Shown one piece after another: positions 45,876-54,132 of a stretch of 64,000 nt of DNA. A program made the translations under genes and the position numbers. Within the stretch, counting starts at the first letter, position 1. The number at the start of each line of letters is the position of its first letter. The stretch lies in contig AP018794.1 in the NCBI GenBank assembly GCA_009731425.1, positions 3,592,501 through 3,656,500 of the forward strand. The letters are read 5' to 3'. The notes under the pieces were generated by a model. It was not told the origin of the DNA, ran no database searches, and saw only the letters and a program-made list of their open reading frames with translations. This stretch comes from Lachnospiraceae bacterium KM106-2 (GTDB taxonomy: Bacteria; Bacillota; Clostridia; Lachnospirales; Lachnospiraceae).

Positions 45876-45912
45876 GTGTCATAATTCGGATGGATAGAAG
45901 CCAAAATATGAA

Positions 45913-45941
45913 TTGTATGAAAGATAATATTTTCCTATAAT
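45913..45941 (+). promoter_or_regulatory. sigmaA promoter of a candidate noncoding RNA
   Basis: TTGTAT and TATAAT are exactly 17 bp apart. No coding region follows before a terminator at 46149. Confidence 0.7.
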
Positions 45942-45947
45942 AGAGGT

Positions 45948-46194
45948 AGAAGATTAGAGAGCATTTCATTTCTTAGGTTGATAGTTCTATCAGCCATTCT
46001 CAATTTATTTTTACATAATAGTTTTATTCTCTCTGATTTTTATCCCAATTATATTAAGCGCGGTATAACATATCACAAACATGGCCGCCGATAAGGTACA
46101 AAGGATATTTTAGCACCAAAGCAATTACTTAATAGACATGGGAAACGGAAAAAGATCTTAAGAGAGAATTATCTTTCATAAGGTCTTTTTCTTT
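45948..46194 (+). ncRNA. Candidate structured noncoding RNA of about 245 nt
   Basis: The stretch has its own promoter and intrinsic terminator and no credible reading frame. It can fold: GATTAGAGAG (about 45961) pairs with CTCTCTGATT (about 46030), enclosing a perfect-looking hairpin GGTTGATAG / CTATCAGCC. Downstream comes a GC-rich part (AAGCGCGG, CATGGCCGCCGATAAGG) standing out from the AT-rich surroundings. I do not recognise it as 6S RNA, tmRNA, RNase P or SRP RNA; the raiA motif or another clostridial RNA family are candidates to test. Confidence 0.6.
46149..46194 (+). terminator. Terminator of the candidate noncoding RNA
   Basis: AAAAAGATCTTA and TAAGGTCTTTTT pair with one G-T pair around an 18-nt loop, followed by CTTTAG. 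It precedes the promoter of the GH18 gene. Confidence 0.75.
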
Positions 46195-46200
46195 AGTTTG

Positions 46201-46231
46201 TTGACAATTTTTAAATGGTGTATGTTATAAT
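46201..46231 (+). promoter_or_regulatory. sigmaA promoter of the GH18 gene
   Basis: TTGACA and TATAAT are 19 bp apart, which is long, but the -10 is extended (TGTTATAAT). The leader to the ATG at 46280 is about 40 nt. Confidence 0.65.
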
Positions 46232-46279
46232 GTCACTAGTTTAATTCAAATGGATGAGAAATGTAGGAGGATACTTAAG

Positions 46280-47980
46280 ATGGATCAGAAGAAAAAACGG
46301 ATGTTGATCCTGTCAGCAGCAGCTGTTCTTGGGGTTATTGTGTGTATTATTGGGGTATATATCAAGATGTTTGCTCCAAGTAACAGAGTAAAAGATTTAA
46401 GTGAATATTATGGTGTTAAGAAAAATGAAGTTGTTATCTTAATGCAAGATAGATTATATGAAAGAAAAGCAATCATCGAAGATGGAATTGTTTATGTAGA
46501 TTATGAAACAGTAAGCAGCGATCTAAATAAACGATTCTTCTGGGATTCCTATGAGAATCTAATGTTATTTACGACTCCGACAGAGGTTATTAAGATCAGT
46601 GCGGGAAGTAAAGAATATACGGTTAATAAAAGTTCCAAAAAGGTAGATTATAAAATTGTTAAAGTAAATGGCGATCAAGTATATATTGCTATGGATTTTA
46701 TAAAGGAATACTCTAATATCAAGTATAAACTTTATAAGAAACCATATCGCTTAGTAATTCAAAATGATTTTAGTAATGAGCATATGTATGCGAAGGCAGC
46801 GAAGAATACGCAGATCCGTACAGGGGAAGGAATTAAGCATCCGATCTTACAGGAACTTAAGAAAAATGATGAATTAATTTATGTTTCTGATACGGTAAGA
46901 GATGGTTTTGCTAAGGTAATGAGTAAACAAGGTGTTGTCGGTTATGTTAAGATCAAGCACTTAACAGATAGTTATTATAAGACGCTTAAGAGCGATTATA
47001 AGGAACCAGATTATACAAATATCAAGAAGAATGAAAAGATTAATCTGGTATGGCATCAGGTGACCTATCAGGCGGCAAATGCGGGAATTCTTGAGAAGTT
47101 GGCTACGACAAAGGGCGTTAACGTAATCTCTCCAACTTGGTTTTCTGTAACAAGTGAGGATGGAAGTATCTCTTCTTTAGCTAATTCTCTTTATGTAGAG
47201 CGTGCACATAGTGCAGGGGTTGAGGTATGGGCTCTTGTTGATGATTTTAGTAAGAGTGTTGACAAAGCAAAATTATTAACTCGAACTTCAAGCAGAGAAA
47301 AGTTAGTAAATGAGCTGATCGCAAATGCAATTCGATATAATTTAGATGGTATTAATGTGGATTTTGAAAAGGTACCTACTGCAGCAGGGGATGCTTATAT
47401 GGAATTCCTTCGTGAATTATCAGTAAAATGTCGAGCAAATGGAATCGTGTTATCAATTGATAATTATGTACCATCTGCATATACGAAACACTACGATCGT
47501 CAAGAGGAAGGAATCGTAGCAGATTATGTTATTACAATGGCTTATGATGAACATTATGCAGGATCGGAAGAAAGCGGATCCGTTTCTAGCATTAGTTATG
47601 TAAAGAACTCTTTAGCAGATATCTTAAAGGAAGTTCCAAAAGAAAAAGTAATTATGGCATTACCATTTTACACTAGACTTTGGAAAGAAGAAGGAAGCGG
47701 AGACAATCTTAAGATCTCATCAGAAGCATATTCTATGGGAAATGCTGCACAGCTTATGAGCAATAAGAAAGTAAAGCTAAGTTGGAATGATGAAGTAGGC
47801 CAGTACTATGGAGAATTTTCGGAAGGAAATGCTAGATACCGTATGTGGCTTGAAGATGAAAAATCTTATGAATTGAAATTAAGAGCAGTGTTTTCTGAAG
47901 ATATTGCTGGTGTTGCAAACTGGAAGTTAGGTTTGGAGAAGAGTGAAATCTGGAATGTCATTGCGAAATATGTAAAATAG
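46280..47980 (+). CDS. Membrane-anchored GH18 glycoside hydrolase with SH3 domain
   Basis: This 566-residue protein has an N-terminal anchor helix (8-28) and a beta-rich stalk with similarity to copper-amine-oxidase-N-like domains (about 45-175). A bacterial SH3 domain (180-235, IRTGEGIKHPILQEL) precedes a C-terminal family 18 barrel. The catalytic signature is LDGINVDFEKV (DGxxxDxE, general acid Glu), with substrate-side motifs MAYDEHYAG and ALPFYTRLW. Such proteins (YaaH/YdhD-like) cleave peptidoglycan or cortex N-acetylglucosamine linkages. GTAGGAGG sits properly before the ATG at 46280. It stands just ahead of the cortex amidase gene. Confidence 0.92.
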   Translation: MDQKKKRMLILSAAAVLGVIVCIIGVYIKMFAPSNRVKDLSEYYGVKKNEVVILMQDRLYERKAIIEDGIVYVDYETVSSDLNKRFFWDSYENLMLFTTPTEVIKISAGSKEYTVNKSSKKVDYKIVKVNGDQVYIAMDFIKEYSNIKYKLYKKPYRLVIQNDFSNEHMYAKAAKNTQIRTGEGIKHPILQELKKNDELIYVSDTVRDGFAKVMSKQGVVGYVKIKHLTDSYYKTLKSDYKEPDYTNIKKNEKINLVWHQVTYQAANAGILEKLATTKGVNVISPTWFSVTSEDGSISSLANSLYVERAHSAGVEVWALVDDFSKSVDKAKLLTRTSSREKLVNELIANAIRYNLDGINVDFEKVPTAAGDAYMEFLRELSVKCRANGIVLSIDNYVPSAYTKHYDRQEEGIVADYVITMAYDEHYAGSEESGSVSSISYVKNSLADILKEVPKEKVIMALPFYTRLWKEEGSGDNLKISSEAYSMGNAAQLMSNKKVKLSWNDEVGQYYGEFSEGNARYRMWLEDEKSYELKLRAVFSEDIAGVANWKLGLEKSEIWNVIAKYVK

Positions 47981-47998
47981 AATTACGCACCTATCTGC

Positions 47999-48027
47999 GA
48001 ATATCATGTCTAAGTCTTTCATACAAT
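47999..48027 (+). promoter_or_regulatory. sigmaE-type promoter of cwlD
   Basis: GAATATC and CATACAAT are separated so that ATA-N16-CATACAAT holds, an exact fit to the sigmaE consensus -10 and -35. The transcript would start near 48034, four bases before the first candidate ATG, so the real start codon must lie downstream. Confidence 0.75.
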
Positions 48028-48067
48028 AGGAAAAGATATGATAAGAAATAGATGGGTGTGTTTTTTT

Positions 48068-48766
48068 ATGAAAAAATATAGGAATATTATTTTTCTTGTG
48101 TTAGTCGTATTAAGTATTCTTTTGTTTGCTAATCCTTCTTCCCCGGTTTTTCTAAATCAAGGAGGTGGGAAGAATAAGAAGAAACCGACAGTTGTAGTAG
48201 ATGCAGGACATGGAGGGTTTGATCCAGGGAAAATTGGTGTAAATAAGGCATTAGAAAAGGATATTAATTTGAAAATCGCTAAGAAATTAGAGCGAATTTT
48301 AAAGAAAAATAAATATAAAGTCATTATGACGCGAACGAATGATACCGGGCTTTATGAACCTACTGATCGAAATAAGAAAAGTGTTGATCTGAGAAAACGA
48401 GTGGCTATTATCAATGATAATGATATCTTCTTAGCAGTTAGTATCCATCAGAATAGCTTTACCCAGCAGTCTTCAAAAGGAGCACAGGTATTCTATCATG
48501 CCTCAAGTGAAGGTGGTAAGATATTAGCAGAGATCATTCAAGAACAGATTAAGGCATCTATTAATGATGGAAATCATAGAGTTGCAAAATCTAATGAGTC
48601 TTATTATATGTTAAAGAAGACGAAGTGTCCGCTTGTAATCGTAGAATGCGGATTCTTATCAAATCCTTCTGAGGCAGAGCTCTTATTAAAGGATGATTAT
48701 CAGGAACAGATGGCAGAGGCAATTTATCAAGGGATTGATCAATATACGAACAAGGTCGACCGATAG
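48068..48766 (+). CDS. cwlD: N-acetylmuramoyl-L-alanine amidase, CwlD-like
   Basis: This 232-residue Amidase_3 enzyme has a signal anchor (about 1-25) and the zinc-dependent amidase domain: VVVDAGHGGFDPGKIG with the first His, a Glu in NKALEKDINL, SIHQNSF with the second His, and the catalytic Glu in VIVECGFLSNPSE. Length and order fit CwlD, which makes muramic-delta-lactam in the spore cortex and is mother-cell expressed. An in-frame ATG at 48038 is almost at the predicted transcription start of the sigmaE promoter, so I choose the ATG at 48068. Its ribosome binding site is weak (GGGTG), so the start is not certain. Confidence 0.88.
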   Translation: MKKYRNIIFLVLVVLSILLFANPSSPVFLNQGGGKNKKKPTVVVDAGHGGFDPGKIGVNKALEKDINLKIAKKLERILKKNKYKVIMTRTNDTGLYEPTDRNKKSVDLRKRVAIINDNDIFLAVSIHQNSFTQQSSKGAQVFYHASSEGGKILAEIIQEQIKASINDGNHRVAKSNESYYMLKKTKCPLVIVECGFLSNPSEAELLLKDDYQEQMAEAIYQGIDQYTNKVDR

Positions 48767-48840
48767 TATATATGGACATAAGAGAAAAGAGGAAAATACT
48801 AAGGATGATCTTTCTATAAAAAGTCTTTTCTAGCGTAGAA

Positions 48841-48901
48841 TTTGTTGCCTTTAGCTTACAGGAAGTACTTTGTTGCCTTAAGATGCATTAAGTGGTATAA
48901 T
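48841..48901 (+). promoter_or_regulatory. Promoter and direct repeats ahead of the Sua5 gene
   Basis: TTGCCT (48873) and TATAAT (48896) are 17 bp apart. TTTGTTGCCTT occurs at 48841-48851 and again at 48869-48879, overlapping the -35, so a regulator may bind both copies. Region 48767-48840 otherwise shows nothing clear. Confidence 0.6.
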
Positions 48902-48931
48902 GCATAGGAATAAAAAAGGTAGGGATTACGT

Positions 48932-49987
48932 ATGAACACAATCATACAACAAATAAATGTTGAAGATTTTGAAAATAATGAATTAAAAGAAGCAGCTCAG
49001 ATTCTGCAAGATGGCGGATTAGTTGCATTCCCAACAGAGACAGTATATGGACTTGGAGCGAATGGATTAGATGAGAATGCAAGTAAGAAGATTTATGAAG
49101 CGAAAGGCCGTCCAAGTGATAATCCGCTCATTCTTCATATTGCAGATATTAGCAGCTTAGAAGTACTTACGAGCCGGATACCAGAAGCAGCACGGAAATT
49201 AGCAGAAACGTTTTGGCCAGGACCATTAACAATGATCTTTCCTAAAAGTGATATTGTGCCATATGGTACAACAGGCGGACTTGATACGGTAGCAATTCGT
49301 ATGCCTGATCACAAGTTGGCAGCAGCCTTGATACGTACATCAGGAGTGCCTATTGCAGCACCTAGTGCCAATACATCAGGAAGACCAAGCCCAACCCTTG
49401 CAAAACATGTTGCAGACGATTTAGCTGGAAAGATCGATATGATCTTAGATGGCGGAAGTGTAGAAATTGGTATTGAGTCTACTATTGTGGATGTATCTGG
49501 CGAGGTACCAGTTATTTTACGACCTGGTTATATTACAAAAGGAATGCTGGAAGATGTAGTAGGACAAGTCGAAGTTGATAAAGCTGTTTTAACTAGAAAA
49601 GTAGATACGTCTATTAAGCCAAAGGCACCTGGAATGAAGTATAAGCATTATGCCCCAAAAGGCTCAATGACTATTTTCGAGGGTGATCTAGATAAAGTTG
49701 TTACGACTATTAATGAACAGGTAAAAAAACAAAAAGAAGCGGGAAATAAAGTTGGTGTTATTGCAACTGAGGAAACAAAAGATAGATATCATTGTGATAT
49801 CGTAAAGTGTATTGGATCTAGACATAATGAGATATCAATAACACAAGGACTCTTTAAAGTATTGCGTGAGTTTGATGATTTAGGAACAGAGTATATCTAT
49901 ACAGAGAGTTTTGATGATCAGAAATTAGGACAAGCAATTATGAACCGTTTATTAAAAGCAGCAGGATATCATGTAGTGAAACTATAA
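48932..49987 (+). CDS. Threonylcarbamoyl-AMP synthase (Sua5/YwlC family)
   Basis: This 351-residue enzyme makes threonylcarbamoyl-adenylate from Thr, bicarbonate and ATP for the t6A modification of tRNAs reading ANN codons. The YrdC domain (1-205) shows GGLVAFPTETVYGLGANG, KGRPSDNPLI and APSANTSGRPSPT. The C-terminal Sua5 domain (about 240-351) follows the linker SIKPKAPGMKYKHYAPK. Length fits full Sua5 rather than the short TsaC. It begins an operon with an arginine phosphatase and RpiB, the same order as ywlC-ywlE-ywlF in Bacillus. Confidence 0.95.
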   Translation: MNTIIQQINVEDFENNELKEAAQILQDGGLVAFPTETVYGLGANGLDENASKKIYEAKGRPSDNPLILHIADISSLEVLTSRIPEAARKLAETFWPGPLTMIFPKSDIVPYGTTGGLDTVAIRMPDHKLAAALIRTSGVPIAAPSANTSGRPSPTLAKHVADDLAGKIDMILDGGSVEIGIESTIVDVSGEVPVILRPGYITKGMLEDVVGQVEVDKAVLTRKVDTSIKPKAPGMKYKHYAPKGSMTIFEGDLDKVVTTINEQVKKQKEAGNKVGVIATEETKDRYHCDIVKCIGSRHNEISITQGLFKVLREFDDLGTEYIYTESFDDQKLGQAIMNRLLKAAGYHVVKL

Positions 49988-50015
49988 TGGAGTTGTTGTA
50001 ATAAGGAGATAATAT

Positions 50016-50474
50016 ATGTTGAAATATGACAGACTAGTGTTTGTATGTACTGGAAATACAAGTAGAAGTCCTATGGCTGCGGCAATTTGTGAACGTTTGG
50101 ATCCTAATCATGAGATAGAAATCATGTCTAGAGGACTTGTTGTATTATTCCCTGAGCCTGCGAACCCAAAGGCATGTGTGGTCATGAAGAACAATGAACT
50201 TAGTCTTGATAATCATATGTCTGAATTATTAAAACAAGAAGAAATAACAGAGAACACGTTATTACTAACGATGTCAGAGAAGCAAAAGAATACGGTACTT
50301 GAGACATACGGAGACGATGTCCATGTATATACGATCAAAGAGTTTGTTGGTATGGATGGAGATGTGGTAGATCCATACGGTGGAAGTCTGATCGATTATG
50401 AACAGTGTTTTTCGGAATTATCTAATTTAGTTAAAAAAACAATATATAGACTCAATGAGGAGGATGTGAAATGA
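50016..50474 (+). CDS. Low-molecular-weight protein arginine phosphatase (YwlE-like)
   Basis: This 152-residue phosphatase has the P loop VCTGNTSRSPMA (catalytic Cys11, Arg17) and the general acid in VVDPYGG. Thr15 in the loop is the residue that favours phospho-arginine over phospho-tyrosine in YwlE. It removes arginine phosphate marks that send proteins to ClpCP or changes stress regulators. It overlaps the next gene by four bases. No McsB kinase gene is seen in the window. Confidence 0.9.
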   Translation: MLKYDRLVFVCTGNTSRSPMAAAICERLDPNHEIEIMSRGLVVLFPEPANPKACVVMKNNELSLDNHMSELLKQEEITENTLLLTMSEKQKNTVLETYGDDVHVYTIKEFVGMDGDVVDPYGGSLIDYEQCFSELSNLVKKTIYRLNEEDVK

Positions 50475-50899
50475 TAGCAATTGGTTGTGATCATGGTGGC
50501 TTTGAACTAAAGCAAGAAGTTATTAAGTATCTTGAGGAAAAGAAGATTCCTTATAAGGATTATGGATGTGATAGTTTGGAATCTTGCGATTACCCTGTTT
50601 TTGCGAAGAAAGTTGCTAATGCAATTGTTACCAAAGAGTGTGAAAAAGGAATTTTAATTTGTGGTACTGGAATCGGAATTTCCATCGCAGCAAATAAGAT
50701 TAAAGGAATTCGTGCTGCATTATGCCATGATTGTTTTAGTGCAGAAGCAACAAGACAGCATAATAATGCTAATATCCTTGCAATGGGAGGCCGTATTGTA
50801 GGTCCTGGTTTAGCGATTAAGATTGTTGATATATTTTTAAATACTGAGTTCTCTAACGAGGAAAGACATATAAAAAGAATACAAATGATTGAAGAGTAA
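50471..50899 (+). CDS. rpiB: Ribose 5-phosphate isomerase B
   Basis: This 142-residue RpiB/LacA/LacB family enzyme interconverts ribose 5-phosphate and ribulose 5-phosphate. IAIGCDHGGFELK, DYGCDS, CGTGIGISIAANKIKGIRAALCHD (with the catalytic Cys in ILICGTG) and HNNANILAMGGR match the family. It is coupled to the phosphatase gene (ATGA overlap) and ends the operon before a terminator. Confidence 0.95.
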   Translation: MIAIGCDHGGFELKQEVIKYLEEKKIPYKDYGCDSLESCDYPVFAKKVANAIVTKECEKGILICGTGIGISIAANKIKGIRAALCHDCFSAEATRQHNNANILAMGGRIVGPGLAIKIVDIFLNTEFSNEERHIKRIQMIEE

Positions 50900-50903
50900 G
50901 AAG

Positions 50904-50949
50904 AAATGACAAAACTTAAGTATGCAATACAAGGTTTTGTCATTTTTTT
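50904..50949. terminator. Bidirectional terminator after rpiB
   Basis: AAATGACAAAAC and GTTTTGTCATTT form a 12-bp stem around a long loop that can pair partly, with T runs on the right. It overlaps the stop region of the leftward DUF402 gene. Confidence 0.75.
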
Positions 50950-51425
50950 AATTCTGCAATGTTAATCATTTCCTGATATTGCTTAAAAGTTCCTGATCTT
51001 AATTCTTTTAGTAAGTTTTGGGTAATAATAAGAGCATGTTCGAATTCGTATTGAGAGATGATACCTTGATTGAATGCATCCTGGAGTTCGTCTAGATCAA
51101 GGATATGAATCGATTCATCCGGATAGATTAAGATATCAACAAGAAGATCTATTGTGGTAAGTTCATTTGAATTATGATCCCAGGAGGATTCAATGATATC
51201 GCAGTACCAGTATACAAGGTCATTAGAGCTATTATATATTTTGCTTATTTTGTAGCCTTTTTCAAGAATATAGGCTGAGACTCCATGAGAAATATCTTTT
51301 CTTGGTTTTAAGGTTTTCCAGCTGGTCAAGACTTGTTCTGAAGTCTCGGATAAGATGACATCGTCTTTTAATAGTACTGTTTCATTGGGAATAAAGCGTT
51401 TTCGATAAATGTGTAAGGGTTTCAT
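50940..51425 (-). CDS. DUF402 family protein
   Basis: This 161-residue soluble protein matches the DUF402/FomD-like fold, whose studied members hydrolyse nucleoside di- and triphosphates. Features include the early KRFIPNETVLLKDD strand, NDLVYWYCDIIESS and LTTIDLLVDILIYPDESIHILDLDEL with acidic metal-binding residues. The C-terminal helices run to the end. It is a single leftward gene between rpiB and the ATP synthase operon; substrate and role here are unknown. Confidence 0.85.
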   Translation of the reverse strand: MKPLHIYRKRFIPNETVLLKDDVILSETSEQVLTSWKTLKPRKDISHGVSAYILEKGYKISKIYNSSNDLVYWYCDIIESSWDHNSNELTTIDLLVDILIYPDESIHILDLDELQDAFNQGIISQYEFEHALIITQNLLKELRSGTFKQYQEMINIAELKK

Positions 51426-51515
51426 TTATAGGCCTCCCGGATATGATTTGTTTTGAATATTATACCATTATCAGACGTTATAACAATAGAAAAAGGAAAA
51501 AATATAAAAAATCAA

Positions 51516-51533
51516 TTGTGAAAAAGTTATCAA
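51516..51533 (+). promoter_or_regulatory. Rex-like site upstream of the ATP synthase operon
   Basis: TTGTGAA-AAAG-TTATCAA has the 7-4-7 shape of the redox repressor Rex site (TTGTGAA-n4-TTCACAA), with two mismatches in the right half. It lies about 70 bp before TTGACA (51586) and 100 bp before a TATAAT (about 51636). The promoter of the operon itself is not clear-cut. Confidence 0.35.
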
Positions 51534-51668
51534 ATTTATGGTGCGATTGTCGAAAAAGTGTTCAATTTATAAAATCTTGACAATAATAACTAAAATTGAA
51601 ATTGCGTTATAGACTTTAAGAATAGCCATAGTATATAATGAAAAATGAGTATCCTTTGAGGTGACAAA

Positions 51669-51959
51669 ATGAAAACAGATAAAACAGTAATTAAAGCGTT
51701 ATGCATGATCAGTCAGATTGGTATCACAATGCTTGTGCCAATTCTGCTATGTGGTTGGATTGGTCGATATTTGGATCGACATTTTAATTCAGGATATTTT
51801 TTTATTATCTTTATAATCCTTGGAATACTAGCTGCTTTTCGTAATGTATATGTTCTTACTAGACAGTTTTATGCAAAAGATAAGGCAAAAGAAGATGAAG
51901 AGCTAAATTATATTGCCAATTTAAAGAAAACAGCTAAGAAGCACACGGATGATGTATGA
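51669..51959 (+). CDS. AtpZ/AtpI family F-ATPase-associated protein
   Basis: This 96-residue protein has two membrane helices (about 9-30 and 42-62) and a charged cytoplasmic tail, typical of the small gene-1 protein of F-ATPase operons. Helix 1 has ISQIGITMLVPILLCGWIGRYLDR, the family's core motif. It helps assemble the c ring or stabilise the complex. GAGGTGAC precedes the ATG. It is the first gene of the operon. Confidence 0.85.
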   Translation: MKTDKTVIKALCMISQIGITMLVPILLCGWIGRYLDRHFNSGYFFIIFIILGILAAFRNVYVLTRQFYAKDKAKEDEELNYIANLKKTAKKHTDDV

Positions 51960-52007
51960 GAAAAGAAAAAACGAATATTCTAAATAGTGTTGTGAAAGGA
52001 ACTCATT

Positions 52008-52406
52008 ATGAGAGAAGAAAAATTAACTTTTTTTGAAATGATTACAGGTATAGTTATCTATATTACAGTACTTACTGTAATAGGTGGGATTGTTCCAGCT
52101 ATCAATGGTTCCATTGTTAGAGGTATTTTATTTGGAGGGCTTTTCTCAATTCTTATTTTGACACAATTATACTTTTCATTACAAAAAACACTTGAGTTAG
52201 ACCAAAATCGTGCCGAAAAATATAGTGTACGACATGCAATAATTCGATTATTTTTAATGGGAGTAGCGCTTGTAGTTGGAATTCTTGCTCCAAAGATATT
52301 TAATGTATTAGGGATTATGTTAGGTATTTTGGGATTAAAAGCAGGCGCATATCTACAGCCTTCAATCCATAAAATAATAAATCAAAAATATAATAAAGGA
52401 AGGTGA
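52008..52406 (+). CDS. atpI: ATP synthase subunit I (AtpI-like)
   Basis: This 132-residue membrane protein has four predicted helices and belongs to the ATP-synthase I family, assembly factors for the c ring. GIVIYITVLTVIGGIVPA, GILFGGLFSILILTQLYFS, AIIRLFLMGVALVVGIL and LGIMLGILGLKAGAYL are the helices. It lies between the AtpZ-like gene and atpB, five bases before the latter. Confidence 0.85.
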   Translation: MREEKLTFFEMITGIVIYITVLTVIGGIVPAINGSIVRGILFGGLFSILILTQLYFSLQKTLELDQNRAEKYSVRHAIIRLFLMGVALVVGILAPKIFNVLGIMLGILGLKAGAYLQPSIHKIINQKYNKGR

Positions 52407-52410
52407 TAAA

Positions 52411-53181
52411 GTGGGAAGTCAATTTGCCTTTTTGGCCAGTAGTGTGCAGGAAGTTCAAGGTGCAGACACAGCAAGTAGTGGCGTAGATATTGGTATTAAT
52501 GGATACTTTGACTACAGTTTCTTTGGTCACACTGTATCAATTACCAATACGCATATTGCAATATTGCTTGTTATGGTAACTTTGATCATTTTTGCAATCG
52601 TCGCAAATCGAGTTATTAAAAATGCTGACCCAACAAAGCCACCAGGCGGATTTTTGAATATCGTTGAGATAATCGTTGAGAAGATTGATGGATTAACAGT
52701 GGCAAACATGGGCGAAGAACATGGCTACAAATTTGCGAACTGGATTGGAACCTTGTTTATATTCTTGCTTTTATCGAATATATCAGGTTTATTTGGATTA
52801 AGACCACCAACAGCTGATTATGGTGTAACCTTATCGCTAGGTCTTATTACATTCTTCTTGATTCATTACAATGGTTTCAAATATCAAAAGTTTGGCCATA
52901 TTACAGGACTATTTCAACCGATTCCGTTGTTATTCCCAATTAACTTAATTGGTGAGCTAGCAACACCATTATCAATGTCATTACGTCTATTCGGTAATGT
53001 ATTATCTGGTACCGTAATGATGGGACTTATTTATGGATTAGTGCCAAAAGTATTGACTTTAGTTTGGCCATCTGTACTTCATGCATACTTCGACGTTTTC
53101 TCTGGTGCAATCCAGACTTACGTATTCTGTATGTTAACGATGGTATTTATTTCTCAAACATTTGACACAGAAGAAGCTTAG
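52411..53181 (+). CDS. atpB: ATP synthase subunit a
   Basis: This 256-residue membrane subunit of the F0 stator starts with GTG after AAGGAAGGTGAT. Six helices are visible; the essential Arg lies in LSMSLRLFGNVLSG in helix 5, and the Gln/Glu residues in helix 6 complete the ion path (YVFCMLTMVFISQTF). It works with the c ring at 53255 to translocate ions. It belongs to the complete F-ATPase operon. Confidence 0.96.
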   Translation: MGSQFAFLASSVQEVQGADTASSGVDIGINGYFDYSFFGHTVSITNTHIAILLVMVTLIIFAIVANRVIKNADPTKPPGGFLNIVEIIVEKIDGLTVANMGEEHGYKFANWIGTLFIFLLLSNISGLFGLRPPTADYGVTLSLGLITFFLIHYNGFKYQKFGHITGLFQPIPLLFPINLIGELATPLSMSLRLFGNVLSGTVMMGLIYGLVPKVLTLVWPSVLHAYFDVFSGAIQTYVFCMLTMVFISQTFDTEEA

Positions 53182-53233
53182 CCAAACGGATAAGTTTTCA
53201 TAAAAACATAATTGAAGAAAAAAATAATTTTGA

Positions 53234-53512
<279 letters not shown>

Positions 53513-53577
53513 GAGGGACTTTGCTTTAAGAAAAAAACACATCTGAGTATGTGAATAAGCGAAAGGAGGCTTAAGAA

Positions 53578-54132
53578 GTGAGTGGTATGCCAATTGGAAT
53601 ATTAGAATCTGCGGTAAATGACCGTATTTTTGGTTTAGATTTTCAGTTAATTGCAGATACAATCATTCTTGCAATTGCTGTATTCTTTTTATTCGTTCTT
53701 CTATCCTACTTGCTATTTAATCCTGCAAGAGAATTTTTAAAGAAGCGTCAGCAGTTTGTTGCTAGTCAGTTAGAAGATGCAGCAAAAGATAAAGAAGAAG
53801 CGAAAGCTTTCAAAAATGAGTATGATCAAAAATTAAAAGTTGTGAATAAAGAAGCGGAAGAAATTCTAAGCGATGCAAGAAAGAAAGCATTGAAACAAGA
53901 AACAGCCATTGTCAACGAAGCAAAAGAAGAAGCGCATGTTATTAAAGAACGTGCTTACAAAGATATTGAACTTGAAAAGAGTAAAGTTCAAAACGAAGTA
54001 AAACAAGAAATGATTGATGTGGCTTCAGCGATGGCTTCTAAATTTGTAGCAGCTTCCTTAGATGATGCGAAACAGCAACAATTAATTGATGAAGCTTTAA
54101 ATGAAATGGGTGATGGCACATGGCAAAATTAG
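53578..54132 (+). CDS. atpF: ATP synthase subunit b
   Basis: This 184-residue stator subunit has one N-terminal membrane helix (about 22-45) and a long Lys/Glu-rich coiled coil that reaches F1. It starts with GTG, eight bases after GAAAGGAGG. Its end overlaps atpH by 13 bases, so the two are translationally coupled. Confidence 0.95.
   Translation: MSGMPIGILESAVNDRIFGLDFQLIADTIILAIAVFFLFVLLSYLLFNPAREFLKKRQQFVASQLEDAAKDKEEAKAFKNEYDQKLKVVNKEAEEILSDARKKALKQETAIVNEAKEEAHVIKERAYKDIELEKSKVQNEVKQEMIDVASAMASKFVAASLDDAKQQQLIDEALNEMGDGTWQN

Noticed and set aside
45948-46194. 6S RNA, tmRNA, RNase P or SRP RNA at this locus
   Set aside because: None of the conserved cores of these RNAs that I know is visible.
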